Shown here: in pieces, positions 29,470 through 37,991 of the stretch | Layout of the letters: each line of letters opens with the position of its first letter | How positions within the stretch are numbered: the stretch's first letter is position 1 | Source: CAYOHG01 sp964465125 | GTDB lineage: Bacteria; Planctomycetota; Phycisphaerae; UBA1845; Fen-1342 | Assembly: GCA_964465125.1 (NCBI GenBank) | Contig: CAYXIO010000011.1 | Location: 21,648 to 85,647, forward strand | Direction of reading: 5' to 3' | Length of the DNA: 64,000 nt | Made by a program: the position numbers and the translations under genes | Notes under the pieces: generated by a model | What the model saw: the letters and a program-made list of their open reading frames with translations, nothing else | Databases searched by the model: none | Told to the model about the DNA's origin: nothing

Positions 29470-30219
29470 ATGCCGACGGCAACCCTGCGAATCTGGCGCG
29501 GCGACAAGGACGGCGGCCGGTTCGTCGAGTACCGCAGCGAATACGAGCACGGCATGGTCGTGCTGGACCTGGTGCACAAAGTGCAGGCCGAGCAGGCCAA
29601 CGACCTGTCGGTGCGCTGGAACTGCAAGGCCGGCAAGTGCGGCTCGTGCTCCGCCGAGGTGAACGGCATGCCGCGGCTGATGTGCATGACGCGGATGGAC
29701 GTGCTGCCGGTGGATCAGCCGATCACCATCGAGCCGATGCAGGCGTTCCCGGTCCTTCGCGACCTGGTCACCGATGTGCGGTGGAATTTTGCCGTCAAGA
29801 CGAAGATCAAGCCCTTCAAGCCGCGCAAGCCGGACGCCCCCGACGGCACCTGGCGCATGCAGCAGACGGATGTCGAGCGCGTTCAGGAATTCCGCAAGTG
29901 CATCGAGTGCTTCCTGTGCCAGAACGTCTGCCACGTGCTGCGCGATCACCACAAGCACCACGAGTTCATCGGCCCGCGCTTCTTCGTCTACTCCGCGGCG
30001 CTGGAGATGCACCCGCTCGACACGGCGGACCGGCTGAGCGACCTCAAGAAGCGCGACGGCATCGGCTACTGCAACATCACCAAGTGCTGCACGAAGGTCT
30101 GCCCGGAGCACATCACGATCACCGACAACGCGATCATTCCGCTCAAGGAGCGCGTCGTGGACGAGTTCTATGATCCGCTCACGAAGCTGTTCCGCATCTT
30201 CAAGCCGAAGGCGGAGTAG
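29470..30219 (+). CDS. sdhB: Succinate dehydrogenase/fumarate reductase iron-sulfur subunit
   Basis: 249 residues. The N-terminal plant-type ferredoxin domain has CKAGKCGSCSAEVNG and a fourth cysteine in LMCMTRMD for the 2Fe-2S cluster. The C-terminal domain has CIECFLCQNVC and CCTKVCPEH, the cysteines for the 4Fe-4S and 3Fe-4S clusters. It carries electrons from the flavoprotein to the membrane subunit. The ATG at 29470 follows GGAGGA (29455-29460) at nine bases; the frame begins earlier but without a good site. Confidence 0.96.
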   Translation: MPTATLRIWRGDKDGGRFVEYRSEYEHGMVVLDLVHKVQAEQANDLSVRWNCKAGKCGSCSAEVNGMPRLMCMTRMDVLPVDQPITIEPMQAFPVLRDLVTDVRWNFAVKTKIKPFKPRKPDAPDGTWRMQQTDVERVQEFRKCIECFLCQNVCHVLRDHHKHHEFIGPRFFVYSAALEMHPLDTADRLSDLKKRDGIGYCNITKCCTKVCPEHITITDNAIIPLKERVVDEFYDPLTKLFRIFKPKAE

Positions 30220-30254
30220 GGCGAACCGCGGTTCTGAACGCGCGTGCCATGAGT

Positions 30255-30311
30255 CCGCAGCGCCGGCCCGCGGTAGGCGACCCGCTTGAACAGCCGCAGC
30301 GCCGGCCCGCG
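30255..30311. repeat. 18-bp direct repeat
   Basis: CCGCAGCGCCGGCCCGCG occurs at 30255-30272 and again at 30294-30311, a spacing of 39 bases between starts. The units themselves are GC-rich and partly self-complementary (GCCGGC core). Confidence 0.7.
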
Positions 30312-30629
30312 CCGGTCGACGGCCATCCCGCGACCCCTTCCTGCGAGGGGACGGGGATAGGATCGCTTCAAGCACGTTGCGGGCGCGGTCTACTTTCGCG
30401 CTCAGAGCGAGACCCACGTGGCCGTCGGCGCCAGCGGCGCCGCTCGGCGCGGACGTGGAGTTGCAGAAGGCGTCTGGCGCTGACCAGGAAGCGCTGCGCA
30501 AATAGTTGGGCAGGGTGGGCCTTATCTACCTCCGAACGACGTCGTGCATGCCCACAATGGGTGGTAACGGCCGAACCTACGTACTCCCGTCTCCAGTTCG
30601 CGTTTTTGTCCGGAGCATAATCCAGGACC

Positions 30630-30661
30630 CCTCTCCCAACCTCACCCCAAAAGGGGAGAGG
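30630..30661. terminator. Hairpin between sdhB and recR
   Basis: CCTCTCCC (30630-30637) pairs with GGGAGAGG (30654-30661) around a 16-base loop. It lies 17 bases beyond the recR stop codon and could end transcription of the recR operon. There is no T run on the minus side. Confidence 0.4.
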
Positions 30662-30677
30662 CGTTTGGGGGTAGATC

Positions 30678-31280
30678 CTAAACGTCCTGCCGGCCGCGGA
30701 GCGCTTCTTCCAGCATCGAGCGGTTCGCGTACTCGATGTGCGAGCCGGGGGCCAGGCCGCGGGCCAGCCGCGTCACGCGCACCGGGCTGCCGCGCAGCAT
30801 GTCGATGATGTGCAGGGCGGTGGCGTCTCCCTCGACGGTCGGGTTGGTCGCCAGCACAACCTCGCGCACGTCCGCGCGGCAGCGCTCCGCGAGCGCCGCG
30901 AGGGTCAGGTCGCTCGGCTCAACTCCGTCCAGCGGCGCAATACGCCCCATCAGCACGTGGTAAACGCCGCTGATCAGCCCGGTGGCCTCCAGGCTGAGTA
31001 GGTCCTTGGGCTGCTCGACGACCACGATCTGGCCGGCGTCGCGGCGCGGGTCGGCGCAGATGTGACACAGCTCGCCTTCGGCCAGGTTGAAGCAGCGCGT
31101 GCAGGGCCGCACTTTCTCCTTGATGTCGCGGACCGCCGAAGCGAGCGCGAGCGCCTCCGGCGACGACACCTTCAGCAGGTGGAACGCGATGCGCTCGGCG
31201 GAGCGCGCCCCGACGCCGGGCAGGCGCTTGAGCTCGTCGATCAGGCGCTGGAGGGGGCCTTGACCGGGGCTGTCGTTCAC
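30678..31280 (-). CDS. recR: Recombination protein RecR
   Basis: 200 residues, the normal length for RecR. The helix-hairpin-helix LPGVGARSAERIAFHLL is near the N-terminus, the zinc finger is CTRCFNLAEGELCHIC (about residues 59-74) and a Toprim domain follows (IVVVEQPKDLLSLEATG, VLATNPTVEGDATALHI). RecR works with RecO and RecF to load RecA at gaps. It is last in the conserved dnaX-ybaB-recR order. Confidence 0.97.
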   Translation of the reverse strand: MNDSPGQGPLQRLIDELKRLPGVGARSAERIAFHLLKVSSPEALALASAVRDIKEKVRPCTRCFNLAEGELCHICADPRRDAGQIVVVEQPKDLLSLEATGLISGVYHVLMGRIAPLDGVEPSDLTLAALAERCRADVREVVLATNPTVEGDATALHIIDMLRGSPVRVTRLARGLAPGSHIEYANRSMLEEALRGRQDV

Positions 31281-31311
31281 GCGCGACTCCGCATGCGGCT
31301 TGGGACTCGAT

Positions 31312-31656
31312 CTAGATTCGACCCCTTAGCAGGTTGGCGAAGGTCGGCAGGTTGATGCCCTCCATCACCTTGTCGATCTGGCGATTCACGTCGTCCTTGG
31401 CGGTCTGGTTGGCCTTGGTGATGCTTTCGAGAATCAGCCGCTCCAGCTCCAGTGTCGGGCACGAGCCGGGCAGGTCCGGATCGATGGAAACGGACAGCAC
31501 CCGCGAGCGACCGTTGACCGTTGTGCGGACGCGCCCGTCGGCGGAGTCGCCGGTGTATTGCGCGACTTCGGCCTCGTCCTGAAGCTTAGAGAGCGCTTCG
31601 CGGATGGCCGGGCCGTGCTGAAACATCGCAATCAACGCCGAAATATTCTCAAACAT
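31312..31656 (-). CDS. ybaB: YbaB/EbfC nucleoid-associated protein
   Basis: 114 residues of the YbaB/EbfC family, small dimeric DNA-binding proteins. The central strands include VRTTVNGRSRVLSVSIDPDL and the C-terminal helix ESITKANQTAKDDVNRQIDKVM. It lies three bases after dnaX and 31 bases before recR, the classic dnaX-ybaB-recR arrangement. Confidence 0.92.
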   Translation of the reverse strand: MFENISALIAMFQHGPAIREALSKLQDEAEVAQYTGDSADGRVRTTVNGRSRVLSVSIDPDLPGSCPTLELERLILESITKANQTAKDDVNRQIDKVMEGINLPTFANLLRGRI

Positions 31657-31659
31657 CCG

Positions 31660-33291
31660 TCAGTCGTCCTGTTCCTCGGCGCGCGGCCCGGCCGGCGCTC
31701 CCGCTTGGATATTCACAATAAGACCCGAGAACAATTCTAACGCCTGCTGGACCATTCCGTCGCGCAGCACGCGGGCGCGCAGCTCCGCCGTCACAACCCC
31801 AGGGCGGGCGCTGGAGAGTTGCGGCGGCGAGACGGCGTCGGAGGAGGCGAGATCGGCTTCATCGGCGTCGACCGCGCTCGCGTCCCAGTCGCTTGGGTTG
31901 TGCGCGGCCTCGTCCGCCGGTGCCGTGCGGATCTGGGGGGCGCCGGAAAGCGCGGGCGCAGCGGGCGCGGGCGCGGGTGCCGGGGCTTCCAGGAATGAGC
32001 GCGGCGCGGCGATCGCCTCCGATGGGGTCGTCCGAATGTCGGGAGCGAGCGCCGCGACGGGCGTTGCAGTGTCCGGCCGACTTGGCGCGGCCGGCGGCTC
32101 AGTTACCGCGGGCTTTTTTTTTTCCACGAGCGCGGCGCCGCGCTGAGTCTCGTCACCGGCGGGCAGCCGCGCCACGAGCTGCTCGATCGAGCCCCAGGAG
32201 GTCAGCCGCGCGAGCCGTACGAGCACGGCGTCCACCAGCGCTCGTCCGCTGGCGCTGAAGCGGACGTTGCGGCGGAGCTCCTCAAGCGCCCCAATCATCT
32301 GCACGGAGTGCGACAGCTCGAAGCGGCCGGCCAGCGCGAGCATCGACTCGCGCGAGGCCGCCGGCACGTCCACGAAATTCGCCTGCGGCCCGCACGCCCG
32401 CAGCACCAGCAGCGTGCGCGCGCACTCGATCATGTCCTGGCAGAAGACGTCGAGGCCGCGACCGGCCGAGAGAATCGCCTCCGCCGCGGCAAGCACGCCG
32501 GACGCGTCAGATTCCGCCGCGCGCGTCAAGAGCGCGACCACCTGCTCGTCCTGCGCGGGGGGCAGAATCTCGTCGAGGACCGCAGCGGTCAGACGCGTCG
32601 CGGAAACGGAGAGCAGTTGATCGAGGATGCTCAGGGCGTCGCGCATCGATCCGTTGGCGAGCCGCGCGACGCGCTGGAGCACCGCGGGTTCGGCCTCGGC
32701 GCCCTCGGATCGGCAGATCGAGTCGAGGCGCTGCGCGACCTCCTGCGGACCGATGTTCCGGAAGGTGAAGCGCTGGCAGCGGCTTTGAATGGTGGCCGGG
32801 ACCTTTTGAATCTCGGTGGTCGCGAGGATGAACTTGACGTGTCCGGGCGGCTCCTCAAGCGTCTTGAGCAACGCGTTGAATGCCCCGGTCGAGAGCATGT
32901 GCACTTCGTCGATGATGTAGACCTTGAAGCGGCTGCGGGCCGGGCGATAGGCGGCGTTGCTGCGCAGCTCGCGGATGTTGTCCACGCCGGTGTTGCTGGC
33001 GGCGTCGATTTCGACGACGTCGATGTCCTGGCCCTCGGCGATCGCGATGCAGGCATCGCACTGGCAGCAGGGGGTTGGTGTGGGGCCGTCGGCCTTCAGG
33101 CAGTTCAGCGCCTTGGCGAGAATTCTCGCCATGCTGGTCTTTCCGACGCCGCGCGTTCCAGTGAAGAGATAGCCGTGGTGAATGCGCCCGGCCTTGATTG
33201 CGTTGACCAGGGTGGTTGCGATGGGGGCCTGTCCGATCACCTCGGAGAAGGACTGGCTGCGGTATTTGCGAGCAAGGACTGTGTAGGCCAC
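31660..33291 (-). CDS. dnaX: DNA polymerase III subunit gamma/tau
   Basis: 543 residues. The GTG at 33291 gives MAYTVLARKYRSQSFSEVIG, the exact family N-terminus, with GAGG nine bases upstream; the open frame continues 216 bases further, but that part runs into the ffs RNA gene. The Walker A motif is GTRGVGKTS (about 45-53), the zinc-binding cysteines are CCQCDAC, Walker B is VYIIDEVHML and sensor 1 is FILATTE, with the arginine finger in QSRCQRF. It is the clamp-loader ATPase. After about residue 370 comes a Pro/Ala-rich linker (about 400-480) and a short C-terminal domain, as in tau forms. I did not find a clear programmed frameshift site. Confidence 0.96.
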   Translation of the reverse strand: MAYTVLARKYRSQSFSEVIGQAPIATTLVNAIKAGRIHHGYLFTGTRGVGKTSMARILAKALNCLKADGPTPTPCCQCDACIAIAEGQDIDVVEIDAASNTGVDNIRELRSNAAYRPARSRFKVYIIDEVHMLSTGAFNALLKTLEEPPGHVKFILATTEIQKVPATIQSRCQRFTFRNIGPQEVAQRLDSICRSEGAEAEPAVLQRVARLANGSMRDALSILDQLLSVSATRLTAAVLDEILPPAQDEQVVALLTRAAESDASGVLAAAEAILSAGRGLDVFCQDMIECARTLLVLRACGPQANFVDVPAASRESMLALAGRFELSHSVQMIGALEELRRNVRFSASGRALVDAVLVRLARLTSWGSIEQLVARLPAGDETQRGAALVEKKKPAVTEPPAAPSRPDTATPVAALAPDIRTTPSEAIAAPRSFLEAPAPAPAPAAPALSGAPQIRTAPADEAAHNPSDWDASAVDADEADLASSDAVSPPQLSSARPGVVTAELRARVLRDGMVQQALELFSGLIVNIQAGAPAGPRAEEQDD

Positions 33292-33419
33292 GCGCGAACC
33301 TCGTGAGTCTGGCAGCCGGCCCCGGCGATGAACGCTGAACCCGTGCGGCGTCTTTAGACCTTCTCGCGGACCCGGTTCCGCCGCATCCCAACGCCATTCG
33401 ACGGGCGGAAGGCAAGTCC

Positions 33420-33531
33420 TGAGGCTCAGGCCAGGTTTGCGATGCACGTGGGCCTGGACGGGTGGGCTGCTTCCTTCCGGACCTGACCCGTTTTCCGGCC
33501 GACGCACTGCACCGGCCCGACCCTTGCCTCA
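33420..33531 (-). ncRNA. ffs: Bacterial signal recognition particle RNA (small SRP RNA)
   Basis: The minus strand carries the universally conserved domain IV core AGGTCCGGAAGGAAGCAG (within 33465-33488), which binds Ffh. Outer complementary ends TGAGGC (33526-33531) and GCCTCA (33420-33425) close a rod of about 112 nucleotides, the usual small bacterial SRP RNA size. A TAAGAT box at 33541-33546 places the transcript start within a few bases of the 5' end. Location just upstream of dnaX is common. The remainder of 33292-33804 outside the RNA holds no gene that I can see. Confidence 0.92.
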
Positions 33532-33696
33532 GGAAGGATGATCTTACTTGCGGCGGCTGGAATGGGCCAGTCTCGGCAGCGCTGGGGACGATGTTTGCTG
33601 ACAGGTTGAGGGCGGATGCCGCGTGGGTCTGGTGATGGCGGGCGGTGCGAAACCGCGTCGCGTGACGGAAGCGGCGGGGGGGCGACGGAAAGAAGT

Positions 33697-33772
33697 CGCG
33701 ACGGATCGCGCTGGGTCGAGGCCCAGCCGAGGAGGGTCGAGTTGGCATCGGCGCCGAGCGCGATCCGTCGCG
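33697..33772 (-). terminator. Perfect 16-bp inverted repeat after the second RRM gene
   Basis: CGCGACGGATCGCGCT (33697-33712) and AGCGCGATCCGTCGCG (33757-33772) are exact complements, separated by 44 bases that contain a further small CTGGG/CCCAG hairpin. It starts 32 bases downstream of the RRM stop codon. No T run follows, so it may be a factor-dependent terminator or 3' stabilising structure. Confidence 0.6.
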
Positions 33773-33804
33773 TAGTCAGATTGCCTGCGGAAGCTGGGTT
33801 TCGG

Positions 33805-34200
33805 TTACCAGCGGTTTGAGCGTTCGCGCCCGCCTTCGCGGCCGCCGCGGCCGCCGCCGCCACGATAGTCGCCTCCGCCGGCGCCGCCGCGGTACTCCCC
33901 GCCGCCGCCGCCGGCGCGATAGCCGCCGCCGGAACGGAATCCGCCGCCGCCGCCGGCCTTGGGACGCGCCTCGTTGACGGTGAGCGTGCGGCCGTCAAGC
34001 TGGGTGCCGTTGAGGTTGGTCATGGCATTGGCGGCTTCCTGGTCGTTCTCCATCTCGACGAATCCGAAGCCACGCGACTGACCGGTCGCCTGATCGCGGA
34101 TGATCGACACATTGCGGACGGCGCCGAACTGGCCGAATGCCGACTGCAGCCCGTCCTCGGAAGTTTGGTACGCGAGGTTTCCTACATAGATTCTCTTCAA
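33805..34200 (-). CDS. Glycine-rich RRM RNA-binding protein (copy 2)
   Basis: About 131 residues. One RRM with RNP2 IYVGNL and RNP1 RGFGFVEM, ending in GRTLTVNEARP, followed by an RGG-rich tail with repeated GGGEYRGG/GGGDYRGG units and ending in RSNRW. It is a paralogue of the protein at 14546-14893, with the same architecture and a final RW. Start choice: TTG at 34200 gives the family N-terminus MKRIYVGNL, with GGGGTG about seven bases upstream; GTG at 34209 is the alternative. No ATG is available near the domain. It is probably a single-stranded RNA chaperone. Confidence 0.9.
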   Translation of the reverse strand: MKRIYVGNLAYQTSEDGLQSAFGQFGAVRNVSIIRDQATGQSRGFGFVEMENDQEAANAMTNLNGTQLDGRTLTVNEARPKAGGGGGFRSGGGYRAGGGGGEYRGGAGGGDYRGGGGRGGREGGRERSNRW

Positions 34201-34368
34201 GGTCCACACCCCAGAGCACTGTCTGCGCAACACGCCGAGCGCACACCGCACGACCCGTTGCGCCCCACTAACGATTTCGCCTCAGGAGGAGCAAACGATC
34301 TCGATCGGACAGAGAAATGTCGGCGCCGTTCGCTTGCACAATCCGTCCAGAATCGATCCCAATTGATA

Positions 34369-34397
34369 ACGATAACTGACAAATCGTCCCCAGTCAA
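34369..34397 (-). promoter_or_regulatory. Promoter of the second RRM gene
   Basis: On the minus strand TTGACT (34392-34397) and TATCGT (34369-34374) are 17 bases apart. The implied leader is about 160 bases, close to that of the first RRM gene. The rest of 34201-34679 shows no gene; an imperfect hairpin ACCCACAAG/CTTGAGGGT (34605-34626) lies near the end of the prepilin-like gene. Confidence 0.5.
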
Positions 34398-34679
34398 ACC
34401 AAACTTTCGCACCAGCGCTGCGAAACATCCAGTTTGTGCAGGTTCAAGCGCAGCCGCGCGTTCGGAGCGGCCGTCAGCGTCCGGAATCTGTCAAGACGGG
34501 GGATTGCAGGGGTTTTACGCATCGAATTGCGCAGCCCAGCCGGCGGGCTCGCCGAGCCGTGAGCGTCCTGGCCGACGCCGCGTGCAGCTATTGCAGACAA
34601 GTGTACCCTCAAGTGGTCTTGTGGGTAGCGGTTCATCGGAGTGCAGCGGTTGCCGGCCGAACCCCAGGGCGGCCAGGTA

Positions 34680-35615
34680 TCAATCAGAGGGCGGCGAAGC
34701 CGGACCCATGAACTCATTCGGCAGCGCGAACCAGTAGAACCGCTGCGCCTCGCGATTCCAAATGACCTCGGGAGTATCTGGGTTGTTCAGGGGGTGGTAC
34801 TCGGAACGCAGGTCGTACCAGTATTCGGCGGTTGATGGCAGGGCCTCGGCATGGCCGTCCACGAAAGCGCTGGGGCGCCTGTGCTGGGGGCTATGGCTGC
34901 CGGCGTTGTCGCCGCAATCGGCGTTTTCGTCGCCGAGAACGACCTGGCAGCTCTGGCCGATCGACTCGCGCGCTTCGCGATGTCCGTGGCCGGCGTAGAA
35001 ATAGGTGACGTTGTCCATCAGCGCGACGATTTCGGAGCTGCGCAGGATCTGTTCGAGCTTGCGCCAGGCGCTGGTGCCGTAGCGCGGGGCCCAGCCGTTG
35101 GGTGCGTCGCCTTCGATGGAGCAGAAGTCGGTGCCGAAGATGCGCACGTTGTTGAAGAGCCAGGTGTTGGGGGCGAAGTGCAGAATGCCCGAGTGCGTCC
35201 AGCGCTCTTCCTGGTCGTCGTTCTCGGAGACCTCGATGCAACGCCAGGCACCGGTCGGCGTGGGCCAGAAGCCCAACTGGTTGGGCTTGAACGGCTGCCC
35301 CAAGAAGCGAGCCAGCAATGCGTTGATAAGATTGGACTCGGCCAACCCGTCGATGAGCTTCCAGACGTACTTGGGAGGCAGAGCGCCGGCATGCGTGGCC
35401 GCGTAGGAGTGCACGATCCCCGCTTGCGATCGCAGGTTGGTCAGGCACATCGAGAGACGCGCCTGGGCGCGTGCCAACTGAAGCGCCGGCAGCAGAACCG
35501 CGATCAGCAGCGCGATGATCGCCACGACGACCAGCAGCTCAATCAGCGTGAAGCCCGCGGTTCTTCCAGGCAGAGCACGTATTCCCTTTCTCCCGCGGCA
35601 GAAGCCGGGCGCCAT
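34680..35615 (-). CDS. Prepilin-type N-terminal domain protein (pseudopilin-like)
   Basis: 311 residues. A basic leader, then the prepilin cleavage/methylation motif GFTLIELLVVVAIIALLIAVLLPAL (about residues 20-45). The rest is a pseudopilin-like globular domain with SMCLTNLRS and, near the end, AFVDGHAEALP, the FVDGH signature of the large planctomycete DUF1559-like group. The ATG at 35615 has AAGGAG six bases upstream. Planctomycete genomes carry many such proteins; their export machinery and role are mostly unknown. No other secretion gene lies nearby. Confidence 0.85.
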   Translation of the reverse strand: MAPGFCRGRKGIRALPGRTAGFTLIELLVVVAIIALLIAVLLPALQLARAQARLSMCLTNLRSQAGIVHSYAATHAGALPPKYVWKLIDGLAESNLINALLARFLGQPFKPNQLGFWPTPTGAWRCIEVSENDDQEERWTHSGILHFAPNTWLFNNVRIFGTDFCSIEGDAPNGWAPRYGTSAWRKLEQILRSSEIVALMDNVTYFYAGHGHREARESIGQSCQVVLGDENADCGDNAGSHSPQHRRPSAFVDGHAEALPSTAEYWYDLRSEYHPLNNPDTPEVIWNREAQRFYWFALPNEFMGPASPPSD

Positions 35616-35650
35616 CGAAGACTCCTTGGGCAAGCTGCGGCTCGGCCCCA

Positions 35651-36541
35651 TCATAGCACGCTCGACGCGTCGCCCCGCGCCGAATGGGAGGCCGTGGACG
35701 CGGGAGCCGTCGAAGTCCGGGCCGCGCGCGGGTGCGGCGGGGTGTGGTGGCACGAGGGATGCGCCTCGCAGAGGTGTTGCATGGCCTCGTCGTCATAGAC
35801 CGGCGAAACGAGCTGGCCAAGGTAGCCGTCGGGGAATTGGTCCATGCCCTTCACGCCGATCTCGGCCGGCCATTCGCCGCGCGGCCAGAAGGCGGTTCCG
35901 AACATCCAGTCCCAGATCGAGAGCACCGAGCCGAAGTTCGAGTTCTGGCCGCGGGCCTCGACCGAGTGGTGCCACCAGTGCAGCTCGGCCGAGTTGAGGA
36001 AGTAATTCAACCGCCCGATGTACGAGCGCAGGTTCGCGTGATGCCAGTAGCCCTTGAGTATGTCCAGGGACGAATACGCGACAATCACCGTCGGATCGAG
36101 CCCGATCAACTGGAATGGCAGGAAGATCACGCCGTTCTTGATCACCGCCTCCAGCACGTGCAGGCGGAACACGGACATGGCGTCCATCTCGACGATGGCG
36201 TGGTGCACACGGTGAAAGCGCCAAAGAAAGTTTGAGTCGTGGTACCAGCGGTGCAGCCAGTAGCGCATGAAATCGTTCACGATGAAGAACAAACCGAACT
36301 GCGCCCACCACGACCAGTCGCCGATCAGGTCGCGGACGTGCGGCGCGCGCATGACGATCGCGGCGCAGGCGAGCTTGGTGAGCGCCGAAAGCGCCGGGCC
36401 GTTCACAACCACCGCGATGGCATCCGCGACGTAGCCGCGCCGCCAGATGCCGGGGTGGTACTTGGTGTGAACCGGGGCCACCAGCTCCAGCAAATGAAAC
36501 AGTGTCAGGCCGGCGAAGAACACGATCGTCAGAATCAGCAT
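35651..36541 (-). CDS. Sterol desaturase / fatty acid hydroxylase family protein
   Basis: 296 residues. An integral membrane di-iron hydroxylase, with hydrophobic segments near residues 1-20, 45-75, 85-105 and 150-175. The histidine clusters that bind iron are visible: HRWYH, FHRVHH and HWWHH. Family members hydroxylate or desaturate sterols, carotenoids or alkyl-lipid chains. The ATG at 36541 begins directly with the first hydrophobic segment; the longer frame upstream is not family-like. The C-terminal 30 residues are low-complexity. Substrate unknown; planctomycete membrane lipids are a reasonable guess. Confidence 0.87.
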   Translation of the reverse strand: MLILTIVFFAGLTLFHLLELVAPVHTKYHPGIWRRGYVADAIAVVVNGPALSALTKLACAAIVMRAPHVRDLIGDWSWWAQFGLFFIVNDFMRYWLHRWYHDSNFLWRFHRVHHAIVEMDAMSVFRLHVLEAVIKNGVIFLPFQLIGLDPTVIVAYSSLDILKGYWHHANLRSYIGRLNYFLNSAELHWWHHSVEARGQNSNFGSVLSIWDWMFGTAFWPRGEWPAEIGVKGMDQFPDGYLGQLVSPVYDDEAMQHLCEAHPSCHHTPPHPRAARTSTAPASTASHSARGDASSVL

Positions 36542-36763
36542 GGCGGCGGTCCCGTGGATGGTCCGTGAGCGCAGGCGAGCCTGGCTGAGTCCTCGACAAC
36601 TCCATCCGCCGGCGCATGTTAGCTTCTCAGGCGGAATGTCACCAAGGGCCCAGGCGTCCGCGGCGCTTGTCAATCGGTGCGCCATTGGCGAACATCGCGG
36701 AACCGGGTCCGAGCCGGCCGCGAGAGCCGTCGCGGGGCGGCGCGGGCCGGGCAGGAGTCCGAG

Positions 36764-37810
36764 ATGGGTGCACGACAGGCAGGTCGGTCGGTCGGGGTCG
36801 GAGTGCTCGGGCTCGGCTTCATGGGCCGCACCCATCTGGCCGCGTACGCGGCGTTGCAGCGCGCCGGGGGCGGCGGGCGCGTCGTCGCGGTCTGCGACTC
36901 GGAGCCGGGACGCCGATCCGGCTGGGATGAGTCGTTGCATTCACCTGGAGGTGAGGACAGCCCGCCGAACGCCGGCGACATCCGATTTCACTCGTCGCCG
37001 TCGGCGCTGCTGGCCGACCGCGAGGTTGAGCTGGTGAGCGTCTGCACGCCGACGGACACGCACGTCGAGCTGGGGATTGCGGCGCTGCGGGCCGGGAAGC
37101 ACGTGCTGATGGAGAAGCCGGTCGCATTGCAACCGGCGGAGATTCAGCGGCTGGCGCAGGCCGCGGAATCGTCGGACCGCTTTTGCATGCCCGCGTTTTG
37201 CATGCGTTTCTGGCCGGGCTGGTGGTGGCTGAAGCAGCAGATCGGCTCGGGCACATTCGGGCGCGTGCGCAGCGCCGTCTTTCAGCGGGTCGGCGCGATG
37301 CCGGCGTGGTCGAGCTTCTACTCCGATCGGGCGCGTTCGGGCGGCGCGCTGATCGACCTGCACATTCACGACGCGGATTTCATCCGCTGGTGTCTGGGCG
37401 AGCCGGACCAGGTCTGCACGATCGGGCGGCTCGACCACAGCACCACGTTCTATCGCTGCGCGGATGCGAGCATGCATGTCAGCGCCGAGAGTGCGTGGGT
37501 GGACGTCGTCGGCTTTCCGTTCCGCATGCGATACGTGGTGGCGTTCGAGCGGGCGGTCGCCGAATTCGACTCGCGCCGCGATCCGCCGCTCGAGTTGACT
37601 CGCGACGGGAAGGTCAGCGCGATTCCGTTCGAGGCGAGCAGCGGCTATGACAGGGAGATTCGCCACATCGTGGACGTGATCCTGGGTCGAGCGGCCGGAC
37701 CGAGGGCAACGCTCGCTGACGCGCAGCGCGTGGCGGAGATGCTGGAAGTCGAGGCGGCCAGCCTTGCGGCAGGGGGGGCCTGGGCGGACTTCGGCCCCCC
37801 GGCAGCCTAG
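36764..37810 (+). CDS. Gfo/Idh/MocA family oxidoreductase (cytoplasmic)
   Basis: 348 residues with nucleotide-binding motif GVLGLGFMGRTHLAAY and the EKP motif (LMEKPVALQP). The C-terminal domain has GGALIDLHIHDADFIRWCLG. No export signal is present. The ATG at 36764 follows AGGAG at six bases. It lies upstream of the OmpH-lpx operon on the same strand, separated by 181 bases, and is divergent from the hydroxylase gene. Substrate unknown; such enzymes oxidise sugars, inositols or nucleotide sugars with NAD(P). Confidence 0.9.
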   Translation: MGARQAGRSVGVGVLGLGFMGRTHLAAYAALQRAGGGGRVVAVCDSEPGRRSGWDESLHSPGGEDSPPNAGDIRFHSSPSALLADREVELVSVCTPTDTHVELGIAALRAGKHVLMEKPVALQPAEIQRLAQAAESSDRFCMPAFCMRFWPGWWWLKQQIGSGTFGRVRSAVFQRVGAMPAWSSFYSDRARSGGALIDLHIHDADFIRWCLGEPDQVCTIGRLDHSTTFYRCADASMHVSAESAWVDVVGFPFRMRYVVAFERAVAEFDSRRDPPLELTRDGKVSAIPFEASSGYDREIRHIVDVILGRAAGPRATLADAQRVAEMLEVEAASLAAGGAWADFGPPAA

Positions 37811-37991
37811 CACCCAGCGGATCGCGCCGGACCGGCCTCGTGTCGCGCTCCCGGCGGCGTCGTCCAGGGCCGCTCGGCCGTGGCGCCGCCGCGGTCGAAT
37901 TCCGGTCCGTCTGCGTGTAGATTCCGCAAACGAGCGGGCCGCGCCGGGGCACGTGGTTCCCCGGGGCGGCGGACGAACCAAGGAGATTCTC

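Larger units (their letters stand above)
30220..30677. other. 458-base convergent intergenic region with repeats
   Basis: Lies between the ends of sdhB (plus) and recR (minus). No convincing gene is seen. It holds an 18-bp direct repeat and, near its right end, a hairpin. Both are listed separately. Confidence 0.6.

Noticed and set aside
27569..29482. A 637-residue minus-strand frame over sdhA
   Set aside because: It is entirely complementary to the sdhA flavoprotein gene.
30255..30311. The direct repeat as a CRISPR array
   Set aside because: There are only two copies, without uniform spacers, and no cas genes nearby.
34605..34626. The hairpin near the prepilin-like gene as a strong rho-independent terminator
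   Set aside because: The arms are imperfect and no T run follows on the minus strand.
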